This document shows, in pieces, positions 7,814 to 16,824 of a stretch of DNA of 64,000 bases. A model generated the notes under the pieces. It did no database searches. It had not been told where the DNA came from and saw nothing but the letters and a program-made list of their open reading frames with translations. This stretch comes from Bacteroidaceae bacterium. GTDB taxonomy: Bacteria > Bacteroidota > Bacteroidia > Bacteroidales > Bacteroidaceae. Numbering within the stretch: position 1 is the first letter of the stretch; each line of letters starts with the position of its first letter. Position numbers and translations under genes: made by a program. Location of the stretch: assembly GCA_016286165.1 (NCBI GenBank), contig JAEESE010000009.1:1-64000 (forward strand), given 5' to 3'.

Positions 7814-9715
7814 ATGCGCAAACTCACTCTCCTGGTTCTGTTTCTGCCATTGGTGGCCGTGGCGCAGCACATATTGCATTCGCCCGACGGCCGGTTTGCT
7901 GTCGCTTTGCAGGACCTGACTTATGAAGTGGCGTTTTGTGGCAATAGCATTGTCGACAAGGGACAGTTGGGGGTGGAAATTGACAACAGCCTGTTTGAGT
8001 CCGCTTTGGCAGTGCCGCGTGGCCAGAACGATGATTGGTGCAGCGACCTGGAACTGCGCGGCGTGGAGCAGTCGACGGTGGATACCACGTGGGCGCCGCT
8101 CTATGGCGAGAATGCACTGATTCGTGACCACTACAATCAGTTGGTGTTGCACTATGAGAAGGGCACCCTCAACTCCAACCCGTCAGACCCAGGCGATGGA
8201 GGAGGGTATGACAAACGCAAGTTCTACGCCATGGACATCATCGTAAGGGCATACAATGAGGGCGTAGCCTTCCGCTATCATTTTCCCGAGACCTCCAATG
8301 GCCTATTCCTTCATGTTACAGGCGAGCGCACCTCATTCCGTTTGCCTGAAGGCACAAAGGCCTGGTACGAGGAGTGGGCGCAGGGGCCTTATGATAGGAG
8401 GAGTCTGACCTCACTTGAGGGAGCTTGGACGGAGAGTGAACGCCCCTTGCTGCTGCATCTGCCAGATGGAACTTGGGTTGCATTGTTGGAAGCGGCAATG
8501 AAGGATTACGCCAGGGGAAAGTTCCGCCTTAAGCAAGACAACGAACTGCAAGTGGCCCTATATGGAAGTGTCGACATAATATCGCCTTACGATACCCCTT
8601 GGCGCGTCGTCATGGCGGCAGAGCAAGCCGCTGAACTGATCAACAATAAGGACCTTGTGCTCAATCTAAATATGGAACGCGACAATCGACAAGATTGGGA
8701 ATGGGTACGACCTGGCAAAGCTTTCCGTAGCAGTCGGCTGGATAAGGCTTCCATCATGAAGAGTATAGATTTCTGTGCACAGTTCGGCATTGACTACGTG
8801 GAGCTGGATGCAGGCTGGTATGGGCCTGAGGGCAAGGTAAGCAGCGATGCCCGCAAGGTGATTGAGACGCGCGATTTCACTATGCCTGAGATTTGCGCTT
8901 ATGCTAAGTCTAAAGGCGTTGGAGTGTGGATTTACGTTAACCAACGGGCGCTCTACCGTCAGCTTGATGAATTGTTGCCTTTATATCAGCAGTGGGGTAT
9001 AAGCGGTATTAAGTTCGGATTCGTGCAAGTAGGTAATCAGCAGTGGACCACTTGGTTACATAATGCAGTGGAACGCTGCGCCAAACATCATCTGATGGTT
9101 GATATTCACGACGAGTATCGTCCCACGGGCCTTAGTCGCACCTATCCTCACCTGCTCACTCAGGAAGGTATACGAGGTAACGAGGAGATGCCTGCAGCGA
9201 CGCATAACGTGACGTTGCCATTCACCCGCTTCCTTTGTGGGCCGGCCGATTATACCCTTTGTTATTTCAATAACCGCGTTAAGAACACCCATGGCCATCA
9301 GTTGGCAATGGCTGCCGTTTATTACTCGCCATTGCAGTTCTTGTTTTGGTATGATCAACCCTTCCCCGAGGGCTGGGACGGGGAAGAACTGCAGTTTTGG
9401 AAGAATATCCCAACAGTGTTTGATGAGAGCCGTTGCCTCGATGGCGTCCCGGGCGAATTCATCGTTCAGGCTCGGCGTAGTGGTAAGGAATGGTTCGTAG
9501 GCGTGATGACCAATGAAGAAGCCCGGACAGTAACCATACCGACAACCTTCTTAGAAAGCGGCAAACGTTATAATGTCATGATTTACAACGATGCCCCGCA
9601 ACTCAATACTCCTGCCAAGGTCGCCGTAAAGACAATTACCATCAAGGCAGGAAAACCTATCACCTTACCGCTGCAACCCAGTGGTGGTGCCGCGCTTCAC
9701 TTGGTGATGAAATAA
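7814..9715 (+). CDS. Secreted GH97 family alpha-glycosidase
   Basis: A 633-residue enzyme with a signal peptide (LLVLFLPLVAVAQ). It has the three-part GH97 layout: N-terminal beta-supersandwich (about 20-280), (beta/alpha)8 barrel (about 290-550) with DYVELDAGWYG, and a C-terminal beta-domain. The conserved LLTQEGIRGNEE (Glu451, Glu457, Glu458) supplies calcium and catalytic carboxylates. At the strand where retaining GH97 enzymes have a nucleophilic Asp, this protein reads GIKFGFV (Gly402). As I recall the family, that fits the inverting subgroup and does not mean a dead enzyme. The family acts on alpha-glucosides or alpha-galactosides in the periplasm. Only 11 bp separate it from the GH43 gene, so they are co-transcribed. 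Confidence 0.88.
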   Translation: MRKLTLLVLFLPLVAVAQHILHSPDGRFAVALQDLTYEVAFCGNSIVDKGQLGVEIDNSLFESALAVPRGQNDDWCSDLELRGVEQSTVDTTWAPLYGENALIRDHYNQLVLHYEKGTLNSNPSDPGDGGGYDKRKFYAMDIIVRAYNEGVAFRYHFPETSNGLFLHVTGERTSFRLPEGTKAWYEEWAQGPYDRRSLTSLEGAWTESERPLLLHLPDGTWVALLEAAMKDYARGKFRLKQDNELQVALYGSVDIISPYDTPWRVVMAAEQAAELINNKDLVLNLNMERDNRQDWEWVRPGKAFRSSRLDKASIMKSIDFCAQFGIDYVELDAGWYGPEGKVSSDARKVIETRDFTMPEICAYAKSKGVGVWIYVNQRALYRQLDELLPLYQQWGISGIKFGFVQVGNQQWTTWLHNAVERCAKHHLMVDIHDEYRPTGLSRTYPHLLTQEGIRGNEEMPAATHNVTLPFTRFLCGPADYTLCYFNNRVKNTHGHQLAMAAVYYSPLQFLFWYDQPFPEGWDGEELQFWKNIPTVFDESRCLDGVPGEFIVQARRSGKEWFVGVMTNEEARTVTIPTTFLESGKRYNVMIYNDAPQLNTPAKVAVKTITIKAGKPITLPLQPSGGAALHLVMK

Positions 9716-9731
9716 TTAAACTTTTCATCCT

Positions 9732-9833
9732 TTTATTTTTCACTTTTCACTTTTCACTTTTCACTCTTAATCCTATGCATCTCCGTTCCATTTTTCACTT
9801 TTCACTTTTCACTTTTCATTTTTCACTTTTCAC
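9732..9833. repeat. TTTTCACTT tandem repeat across a start codon and signal peptide
   Basis: Tandem and slightly degenerate 9-bp units (TTTTCACTT) run through the intergenic gap, past the ATG at 9775, and into the first 20 codons of the next gene. There they encode FHFSLFTFHFSLFT, the hydrophobic core of the signal peptide. Because the unit is three codons long, gain or loss of a unit would keep the frame. Confidence 0.8.
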
Positions 9834-12800
9834 TATCCTGGCATCTCCAGTCTCTGCACAAGAAGACCTTCGCAACTACAAGATGGCGGGACCTTATGAA
9901 GTGGTGGCCCGCGACGGCCGGTACCGAGCATCGAAGGGCGGAAGTGAACGTGATATGTGGACTGCATACGAGTGCGCCAAACAGGGATATTCAGACAAAG
10001 CGCTGGAGATTATCAGTGCTTATGCCGATAAGCTCCAGCGGTTCGATGGTCACGATGCACCGCTTTGCTGCATTCAGGCCTACAATCTGGTAAGGGCGAT
10101 GACTGTCTTGCATGGGGCGCAAGGGATGAAGAATGAAGAAATGGCTGCTGCAAGGGCGATGATTCGCCGTGCTATGATTCCTACTATTAATAAGTTCGAG
10201 GCCGACAGCCCGTATGCCAACGGCAATTGGGGCGCTATTGTTAACCGCCTGCGCATGGCCTGTGCTATCTTCTTGGAAGACAGCGTAATGTATAAGTCGG
10301 CTATCGACTATTTCCTGTATGCCAACGACAACGGGGCGTTGCCTAACTATGTCAGCGCTTCGGGGCAGTGTCAGGAAACGGGGCGCGATCAAGGACACGC
10401 TCAGCTGGGGCTTGGCATGATGTGTGATATCTGCGAGATGGCATGGGAACAAGGCGATGACCTCTGGGGCGCTTTGGACAACCGACTGATGAAAGGTATC
10501 GAATACACGGCACGTTACAACCTTGGCTACGATGTTCCGTTCGAGACTTGGAAGGATTGTACGGGACTCTACAATGACTGGACAGAGCCGGGAGCTATGG
10601 GGCGCGGACGCATCTGGGATATCTATCAGAAACCTTACGACCACTATACCAAGGTGAAGCATCAGAAAATGCCTTATACCAAGAAAATACTTGACATACA
10701 AGCCAAGGCGGAACGTCGGGGAGAGATGAAGGCGAATACCGAAGGCCGCACATTCCAGGCGCCGGGCGTCACCGAGGGAAAGAGGCTGCATCAGGTCTTC
10801 ACTTATCCCGCACCCGAAGGTGCTCCCTTGAAGCACGACTACGATGTGTTCATTCAGCCGCGCGGAGCAAAGGAATGGACCAAGGTCGACACTTATATGG
10901 CGAAGGTGAATGCCTCCATTGGCAACAATAAGCATAAGGTATCAGAGATTTCATACTGCGTATTCGACTTCACTGGCGATGTGTTTGTGCGGGTAGTGAC
11001 CAAGAACAAGAAGTTCAAGAGCGCCAGAATACGTCCCGACTATCGTGGCACCATAGCCAATGTGCAAAACGATTCCACGGTGCAGTTCATACTCTTCCAA
11101 CCAGAGAACGTCAGCGTAGAGTTCGGCGATGGGAATACATACTCCATAACAGACAATCTATTGGTCTTCACATCAAAACCGCCCGTTAGCAAGGAAGAGG
11201 CAGAACGCGAGGCAAAAGCACAGGGGCGCCGCTTCATTTATTTCCCTCCAGGCTACTATACCCAAGCCGATATCGACAGCAAATGCAACTTCTCCACTCG
11301 AAGGGGTAGGGCTGAGGCTTCCAAAGCGGACGCATCACAGGGCGAGGCCGTTATTTATCTGGCTGGCGGCAGCTACTTCACCGGCACCTTTGCCATCAAC
11401 GACGCTCACGATGTCAGCGTCCTCGGACGTGGAATAGCCCGGCCTGCCGACGGCTACGAAGGCGCTCATGTCTACCGTTCACGAAACGTGACCATCGACG
11501 GCCTTGTGCTAAATACATGTCCAATAGGCGAGTCGCAGAATGTCACTCTGCACGATGTCAGAAGTATTTCACACCCCTCTTGGGGCGACGGCTTGAACGT
11601 CTTCGGCGGCTGCTCGGATATCCTCATGGACCGCGTGTTCTGCCGTAACTCCGACGACTGCACCACAGCTTATGCTACACGCAAGGGCTTCAGCGGCAAC
11701 ACCCGCAACGTCAGCATGCGCAACTCAACCCTTTGGGCCGACTTGGCTCACCCTATATTCATTGGTATTCACGGTAATGCCGAGCGTGGTGACACTATCG
11801 AGCACTTGCGCTACGAGAACATTGATATCCTCGGACAAGCCGAGCCCCAAGTGGACTATCAGGGTTGCCTTGCCATCAATTGCGGCGACAATAACCTCGT
11901 ACGTGACGTGGTATTCGACAATATTCGGATTGAGCAAATCGAAAAGGGGAGCATCGCACAGGTGAAAGTGGGCTACAACCAGAAATACTGCGCTGCACCT
12001 GGGCGAGGCGTTGAAGACATCACCTTCCGCAATGTTCGATATTATGGCGAACTGCCTCAAAGCATGTCAGTTATCAATGGCTACAACGACGAAAGACAAG
12101 TGCGCAACGTCACCTTCGAAGGGCTGAAAATCAACGGACAAATACTCCACGACAAGATGCCAGGCAAGCCAGGGTGGTATGCGACAGCAGACTTTGTCCC
12201 GATGTTTGTCGGTAACCACGTCAAGAACGTCATCTTCAGTAAGGACAGCCGCAGCACGCTCGTCAGTCAGTCGTTGGCTTACTGCTCATCGCAGGTGGAC
12301 AGAGCTTTAGAGGCATTGCAGCCATTTGATTTCACGAAGATGCCAAGAAACATTCTTGACGGACAGACCGTCTGGAACCTCCGTGAGGCTAAGCCCCAGG
12401 AGTGGTGCTCCGGATTCTGGCCAGGCATACTTTGGATGGACTACGCCTACAACAAGAGCGAGGCCGTACAGAAAGCTGCCGAGGGTTACACCAACGCAAT
12501 AATGCCTATTATCAGTAAGCCCGTCTTTGACCACGACCTCGGATTCATAACCATCAATTCCCTGCTGAAAGGCTATGAACAGACCAAGAACCGGCGATAC
12601 AGGGAGCTGGCACTGCGCGCAGCCGACTCCTTGTCCACGCTTTTCAACCCAACCGTCGGCACTATACTCTCATGGCCGCGTCACGTTAAGGACTACGGCG
12701 GTCACAACACCATCATGGACAACATGATGAACCTTGAATTGCTCTTCTGGGCAGATAAAGAAAGCCAAATTGGGAATGGTAAATCGTCAAAAAGTAAATG

Positions 12801-13434
12801 GTATGACATCGCCGTCAAGCATGCCGAGACCACGATGAAAAACCATTTCCGCAAGGACGGTAGCTGTTATCATGTTGCTGTTTATGACACACTTACGGGA
12901 AAATTCATCAAAGGAGTGACGCACCAAGGTTATAGCGATGAGTCGATGTGGAGCCGCGGTCAGTCATGGGCTATCTATGGCTTCACGATGGTCTATCGCT
13001 TCACCCGCGACCCCCGTTTCCTCGACTTCACACAGAAAGTGACGGACATATACCTCAAACGGCTTCACGAAACCAGCGACGACTGGATACCACTGTGGGA
13101 CATGGATATCCCAGAAGGAGTGCAAGGAAAAGAAGTGAAAAGTGAGAGAGTGAAAAGTGAAAAAAATAAAGATGTTTCAGCCGCCTGTATAGTTGCCAGT
13201 GCCTTGTTGGAACTATGCAACTACGTTGAAGGTGAAAAGGCTGTGACCTACCGTGATGCAGCCCTCGCGATGCTCCGTGACCTCAGCACCGACCGCTACC
13301 AGAGCCGCGACCGCAACGTCTCCTTCCTCCTCCATTCCACCGGCCATCATCCTGCCGGCAGCGAAATCGACGCCAGCATCGTTTATGCCGACTACTACTA
13401 CCTTGAAGCACTGCTGAAGTTGTTCAAAGAGTAA
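9775..13434 (+). CDS. Trimodular enzyme: alginate-lyase-fold, beta-helix and GH88 domains
   Basis: A 1219-residue exported protein with three modules. (1) About 30-330: an alginate-lyase-superfamily toroid with GQCQETGRDQGHAQLGLGM, the same Arg-Asp-x-x-His motif as in the 1430 gene. (2) About 340-815: a linker sandwich, then a right-handed beta-helix like GH28/GH49, with SWGDGLNVFGG and RNSDDCTTAY acidic motifs. (3) About 820-1219: a GH88 unsaturated glucuronyl hydrolase, with SGFWPGILW, IMDNMMNLELLFW (catalytic-type Asp), SDESMWSRGQSWAIYG and SEIDASIVYADYYY. By family the lyase makes 4,5-unsaturated ends that GH88 hydrolyses, so lyase and follow-on hydrolase could sit in one chain. The signal peptide is coded by a 9-bp repeat. 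Near residue 1125 an EVKSERVKSEKNK loop is coded by the complement of the same repeat. It is the last gene of the block. Confidence 0.82.
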   Translation: MHLRSIFHFSLFTFHFSLFTILASPVSAQEDLRNYKMAGPYEVVARDGRYRASKGGSERDMWTAYECAKQGYSDKALEIISAYADKLQRFDGHDAPLCCIQAYNLVRAMTVLHGAQGMKNEEMAAARAMIRRAMIPTINKFEADSPYANGNWGAIVNRLRMACAIFLEDSVMYKSAIDYFLYANDNGALPNYVSASGQCQETGRDQGHAQLGLGMMCDICEMAWEQGDDLWGALDNRLMKGIEYTARYNLGYDVPFETWKDCTGLYNDWTEPGAMGRGRIWDIYQKPYDHYTKVKHQKMPYTKKILDIQAKAERRGEMKANTEGRTFQAPGVTEGKRLHQVFTYPAPEGAPLKHDYDVFIQPRGAKEWTKVDTYMAKVNASIGNNKHKVSEISYCVFDFTGDVFVRVVTKNKKFKSARIRPDYRGTIANVQNDSTVQFILFQPENVSVEFGDGNTYSITDNLLVFTSKPPVSKEEAEREAKAQGRRFIYFPPGYYTQADIDSKCNFSTRRGRAEASKADASQGEAVIYLAGGSYFTGTFAINDAHDVSVLGRGIARPADGYEGAHVYRSRNVTIDGLVLNTCPIGESQNVTLHDVRSISHPSWGDGLNVFGGCSDILMDRVFCRNSDDCTTAYATRKGFSGNTRNVSMRNSTLWADLAHPIFIGIHGNAERGDTIEHLRYENIDILGQAEPQVDYQGCLAINCGDNNLVRDVVFDNIRIEQIEKGSIAQVKVGYNQKYCAAPGRGVEDITFRNVRYYGELPQSMSVINGYNDERQVRNVTFEGLKINGQILHDKMPGKPGWYATADFVPMFVGNHVKNVIFSKDSRSTLVSQSLAYCSSQVDRALEALQPFDFTKMPRNILDGQTVWNLREAKPQEWCSGFWPGILWMDYAYNKSEAVQKAAEGYTNAIMPIISKPVFDHDLGFITINSLLKGYEQTKNRRYRELALRAADSLSTLFNPTVGTILSWPRHVKDYGGHNTIMDNMMNLELLFWADKESQIGNGKSSKSKWYDIAVKHAETTMKNHFRKDGSCYHVAVYDTLTGKFIKGVTHQGYSDESMWSRGQSWAIYGFTMVYRFTRDPRFLDFTQKVTDIYLKRLHETSDDWIPLWDMDIPEGVQGKEVKSERVKSEKNKDVSAACIVASALLELCNYVEGEKAVTYRDAALAMLRDLSTDRYQSRDRNVSFLLHSTGHHPAGSEIDASIVYADYYYLEALLKLFKE

Positions 13435-13560
13435 TATATAAGAGCAATTACTTGTCTTCTTTCATTTGCAAATTTGCCATAAATAGAGGAATACTAAACC
13501 TCTTTGACCTTCTTAACTAAAAAAATCCCCATACTTAGCTCTTCATTCTTTATTTTTTTA

Positions 13561-13570
13561 TACCTTTGCC
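13561..13570 (+). promoter_or_regulatory. -7 promoter element upstream of the envelope-protein gene
   Basis: TACCTTTGCC matches the TAnnTTTG -7 box. It lies 130 bp upstream of the next start, after about 125 bp with nothing else recognisable. The region where a TTTG -33 box should be is not a good match. A second weaker box, TACTTTTG, is at 13635. Confidence 0.45.
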
Positions 13571-13699
13571 GCGAATTATCCGATATTAAGGTACCCGCGC
13601 GTGAGAAAAGCAATTAATCTCGCTCGTTGATGGTTACTTTTGCAGACCTTTTGTCTTAAACGGTTGAAGCTATTTAAAACATATCGATTCTGAGCAAGA

Positions 13700-14599
13700 A
13701 TGAAGGTTAGAGTCGCGTTACCATACATCAGTGTTTGGGCTATTGTCATAGCCCTGCAATTTGTTGTCTGCTTGTCTACCGTAGCCGCACAGCGGCCCCG
13801 ATGGGTGAGCAGCGGCGAGGCTGCGCTCAATGCTAAGCGTAGCAATGCCACTTATTATTTCAAGATTGTCCAGAACATAGGACCCAATCTCGCCCAGCTC
13901 AAGCAGAATAATGTGAAGGCTTTGTCGGAGTATATCGGTTCTGAGAACAATATTAAAGGCCTTACAGTTACCGATATGCGTAATCGTACAGAAGCTGGCA
14001 CTGCCCATACTTCTATTGATTTCGACATGATGTTCACCAACGAGTTCACCAGCGATGTCTTCTATGCCGCTCTTGTTGATGAATACTGGGAAGTGGAGGG
14101 CTCTGGCAGTACGCCCGACTATCACTACTACGCGCTTTTCGCCGTTTCCGCCGATGGCGCCCAGCGCCCATCACTTGACCATTTCGAGATTACACGCCAT
14201 TATGGTGCAGCACCTGCTGTCATGTCTGTTATCCCCGGTGCCGGCCAGCTTATGAAAGGTCAGCACCTGAAGGGCAGTCTAATGCTTGGCGGCGCAGCCA
14301 TAGGCACCGGCGCTATCATCTTCTTTGAAAATCGCCGTGCTTATTATCAGACACGTATCATCGAGCAACCTAAGTTCGCTCGGGAATATAACTCCAAATC
14401 CAACAACTATTCCACGGCCCGCAATGTCGCCATTGGTGCTACGGGTGCTCTGGTCGTCTGGAGCATCATAGACGCGGCTCTTCTGCCGGGCGCCACACGC
14501 CTCAAGATTACTCCTGCGTCTTCTCTGTCCTTCGCCCCCGCTCTGATGAGCTCGCCCAGCGACTCCGGCGCAGGTGTCTCGCTGGCCTTTACGTTCTAA
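13700..14599 (+). CDS. Exported DUF5683-like membrane protein, unknown function
   Basis: A 299-residue protein with a signal peptide (VWAIVIALQFVVCLSTVAAQ). Residues about 45-150 resemble the LPP20-like fold in pattern (YYFKIVQNIGPNLAQLKQNNVKALSEYI, then a beta-rich part). Residues about 170-215 carry VMSVIPGAGQLMKGQHLKGSLMLGGAAIG, the glycine-rich loop-plus-helix hairpin typical of DUF5683 proteins, and a second hydrophobic helix follows near 245-260. It is therefore probably anchored in the envelope. It lies 23 bp upstream of the lipoprotein array and could be its first gene; a role in assembling those lipoproteins is a guess from position. Confidence 0.6.
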   Translation: MKVRVALPYISVWAIVIALQFVVCLSTVAAQRPRWVSSGEAALNAKRSNATYYFKIVQNIGPNLAQLKQNNVKALSEYIGSENNIKGLTVTDMRNRTEAGTAHTSIDFDMMFTNEFTSDVFYAALVDEYWEVEGSGSTPDYHYYALFAVSADGAQRPSLDHFEITRHYGAAPAVMSVIPGAGQLMKGQHLKGSLMLGGAAIGTGAIIFFENRRAYYQTRIIEQPKFAREYNSKSNNYSTARNVAIGATGALVVWSIIDAALLPGATRLKITPASSLSFAPALMSSPSDSGAGVSLAFTF

Positions 14600-14622
14600 A
14601 AGCAAAAGTTCAAACCAAAAAG

Positions 14623-16821
14623 ATGAAATATCTCCATAGTATTCTATCATTCATATTGATCCTGGCATTTGCAGCCTGCTCCCACGATCCAGTAGACACT
14701 ACCGGCACCGTGGCTGGTATCGTTAAGGACGCAGTCACGGGAGCCAACCTCCAAGGTGCTCTTGTCTCCCTCGAAGGTGGCAATAGCGTCATCACAGGTG
14801 CCGACGGCCGCTATCAGTTCAACAACGTTGAGATGGGCACCTACAAAGTGTCTGTCAGCCGCACAGATTACGTCTCCGACGAGAAATCGGTACTGGTCAA
14901 GGTCCACGAGATTTCCAACCTCGACTTCAACCTTTATCCCGCAGGCTCATCATTGGAGGTCAGTCCTGTAGTCCTTGATTTCGGTAATACAGATACCAAA
15001 CTCTCCATAGACATTTTCAACAAGGGGCAGGCATTGATGAGTTGGCAGATAGCTAATGACGTTGCATGGCTTTCCTGCTCCCCGATGTCGGGCACCGTCA
15101 TCTCTAACCGTCGCACCTCCGTTACCATTACAGCTGACCGCTCCTCTCTTGCCCGGGGAACATATTATGGCAGTTTTGTCGTTACGTCTAAGGACGGAGG
15201 CAGTCAGACCATTCGCGTCCAGTTGACCGTCTCAGGCAATGATGCTTCCCTTCCACAGGTGTCGCTGATAGGTGTAGATGGCGTCACTGATGTTTCTGCA
15301 TCATTCTCAGGCTTGGTTGTCAGCGTGGGTACTTCACGCGTCACAAAACATGGCTTCTGTTGGAGCGAGACACAGAAACCTACGCTCTCCCAGGGTCGCT
15401 CATGCGACCTCGGCGGTTTGAATGAAGCTCAGAACTTCTCGTATAATGTCACTGACCTTGCTCCTAACACCACTTATTATGTCCGTGCTTACGCCACTAA
15501 TGCCGAAGGCACGGTATATAGCAGCCGTGAGGAGCGTTTCACCACCCAGCCTACCGTAGGACGTCCGCAAGTGGAGACAGGAGCCATCTCGCAGACAACA
15601 TCATCGAGTGCAGTTGTTGCAGGTAATATCTTGGCTATCGGCCACGAGGACGGCATCATTCAGCATGGTCATGTCTGGAGCACCGACAACAAACAGCCCA
15701 CCATCGCCAACTCCAAGACCGAGCTTGGCAAGACTACCAGGACCGGCAGCTACACATCTACGCTAACCGCTCTTAAACCGGGCACCTCATACTATGTTCG
15801 TGCTTACGCCACCAATGGCTACGGTACCAGCTATGGCGAGACGGAGCGCTTCACTACTGCCGAAGGTGATATCAAACTCACAACCTCGGCCGTTACTGAT
15901 ATCTCTTTCAATAAAGCTACCGGTGGCGGACGTATCACCGACCTCGAGGGCAATACCGTTTCCGAGCGTGGCATCTGCTGGGCCACTGCCGCCAATCCCA
16001 CGGTATCCCAGAGTCATGCTGTCAGTTCCGACAAGACCGATAACTTCACAGCTCAGCTGACAGGCCTCGCTGAGAATACCACATACCATGTCCGTGCATA
16101 CGCCAAGGCTGCCACGGGCAAGGTCTTCTATGGTCAGGATGTGCAGTTCACCACCACGCAGGACACCCATGCTCCTTCCGTTTCAGCCACCACCGTTTCG
16201 GCCGTCACTATTTCCGGCGCTACCTTGTCGGCCAAAGTCACATCCACTGGCGGTGGCACCATTACCGATGCAGGTTTCTGCTATAGCACCTCTGCCAATC
16301 CCACCACCTCAGGCACCAAGAAGAGTTGTGGGGCGCAGACCGCTTCTTTCTCTACCGCTATCTCTGGTCTTACGCCCAATACTCATTACTATGTCCGTGC
16401 TTATGCCGTCAACGAGCGCGGCACCAGCTATGGCGCCCAGGCCGAGTTCACCACAGCGGCTATCACACCTCCGGCTCTCTCTGCCGTTACGGTGTCAGCT
16501 TTGACATATAAGTCTGCATCCTTCGATGCCAAACTGACCACTGCTGGCAACGGCACCATCAAGCGCACAGGCTTCTGCTACAGCACCGCACATAACCCCA
16601 CTGTCGGCAGCACTGTTCTCGGTTGTGGCACAGCCTCCACGCTGCAAGCCTCAGCTTCGTCGCTCACGCCGTCCACTACATATTATGTCCGTGCCTTTGC
16701 CGAATATGACAATGGTGTGGTCTATAGTCAGGAGCAGTCGTTCACCACCAAGGCCAAGCCTACTGATACCGATATCGACCTCGACGATTACAACAGCGAC
16801 CAGCAATGGGATGGTAAGTAA
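14623..16821 (+). CDS. Surface lipoprotein with CarboxypepD_reg, BACON and FN3-like repeats
   Basis: A 732-residue lipoprotein (lipobox FAAC, Cys19). Domains in order: a carboxypeptidase-regulatory-like beta-sandwich (about 28-107, TGTVAGIVKDAVTGANLQGA), a BACON domain (about 110-205, with VAWLSCSPMSG), then six FN3-like repeats of about 90 residues, each ending in a variant of LTPNTTYYVRAYAxNxxGTxYGxxxxFTT. It ends in the acidic-aromatic tail DLDDYNSDQQWD found in its neighbours. BACON domains often bind glycans or mucin; the repeats probably act as a stalk. No catalytic domain. The next gene begins 3 bp after the stop. Confidence 0.8.
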   Translation: MKYLHSILSFILILAFAACSHDPVDTTGTVAGIVKDAVTGANLQGALVSLEGGNSVITGADGRYQFNNVEMGTYKVSVSRTDYVSDEKSVLVKVHEISNLDFNLYPAGSSLEVSPVVLDFGNTDTKLSIDIFNKGQALMSWQIANDVAWLSCSPMSGTVISNRRTSVTITADRSSLARGTYYGSFVVTSKDGGSQTIRVQLTVSGNDASLPQVSLIGVDGVTDVSASFSGLVVSVGTSRVTKHGFCWSETQKPTLSQGRSCDLGGLNEAQNFSYNVTDLAPNTTYYVRAYATNAEGTVYSSREERFTTQPTVGRPQVETGAISQTTSSSAVVAGNILAIGHEDGIIQHGHVWSTDNKQPTIANSKTELGKTTRTGSYTSTLTALKPGTSYYVRAYATNGYGTSYGETERFTTAEGDIKLTTSAVTDISFNKATGGGRITDLEGNTVSERGICWATAANPTVSQSHAVSSDKTDNFTAQLTGLAENTTYHVRAYAKAATGKVFYGQDVQFTTTQDTHAPSVSATTVSAVTISGATLSAKVTSTGGGTITDAGFCYSTSANPTTSGTKKSCGAQTASFSTAISGLTPNTHYYVRAYAVNERGTSYGAQAEFTTAAITPPALSAVTVSALTYKSASFDAKLTTAGNGTIKRTGFCYSTAHNPTVGSTVLGCGTASTLQASASSLTPSTTYYVRAFAEYDNGVVYSQEQSFTTKAKPTDTDIDLDDYNSDQQWDGK

Positions 16822-16824
16822 CCT

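Noticed and set aside
7814..9715. Inactive GH97 because the nucleophile Asp is Gly
   Set aside because: As I recall, inverting GH97 enzymes naturally have Gly there and use glutamates as base, and those glutamates are present.
1430..13434. Complete polysaccharide utilisation locus
   Set aside because: No SusC/SusD pair, and no sensor or regulator gene, is present in the window, so only the enzyme block can be claimed.
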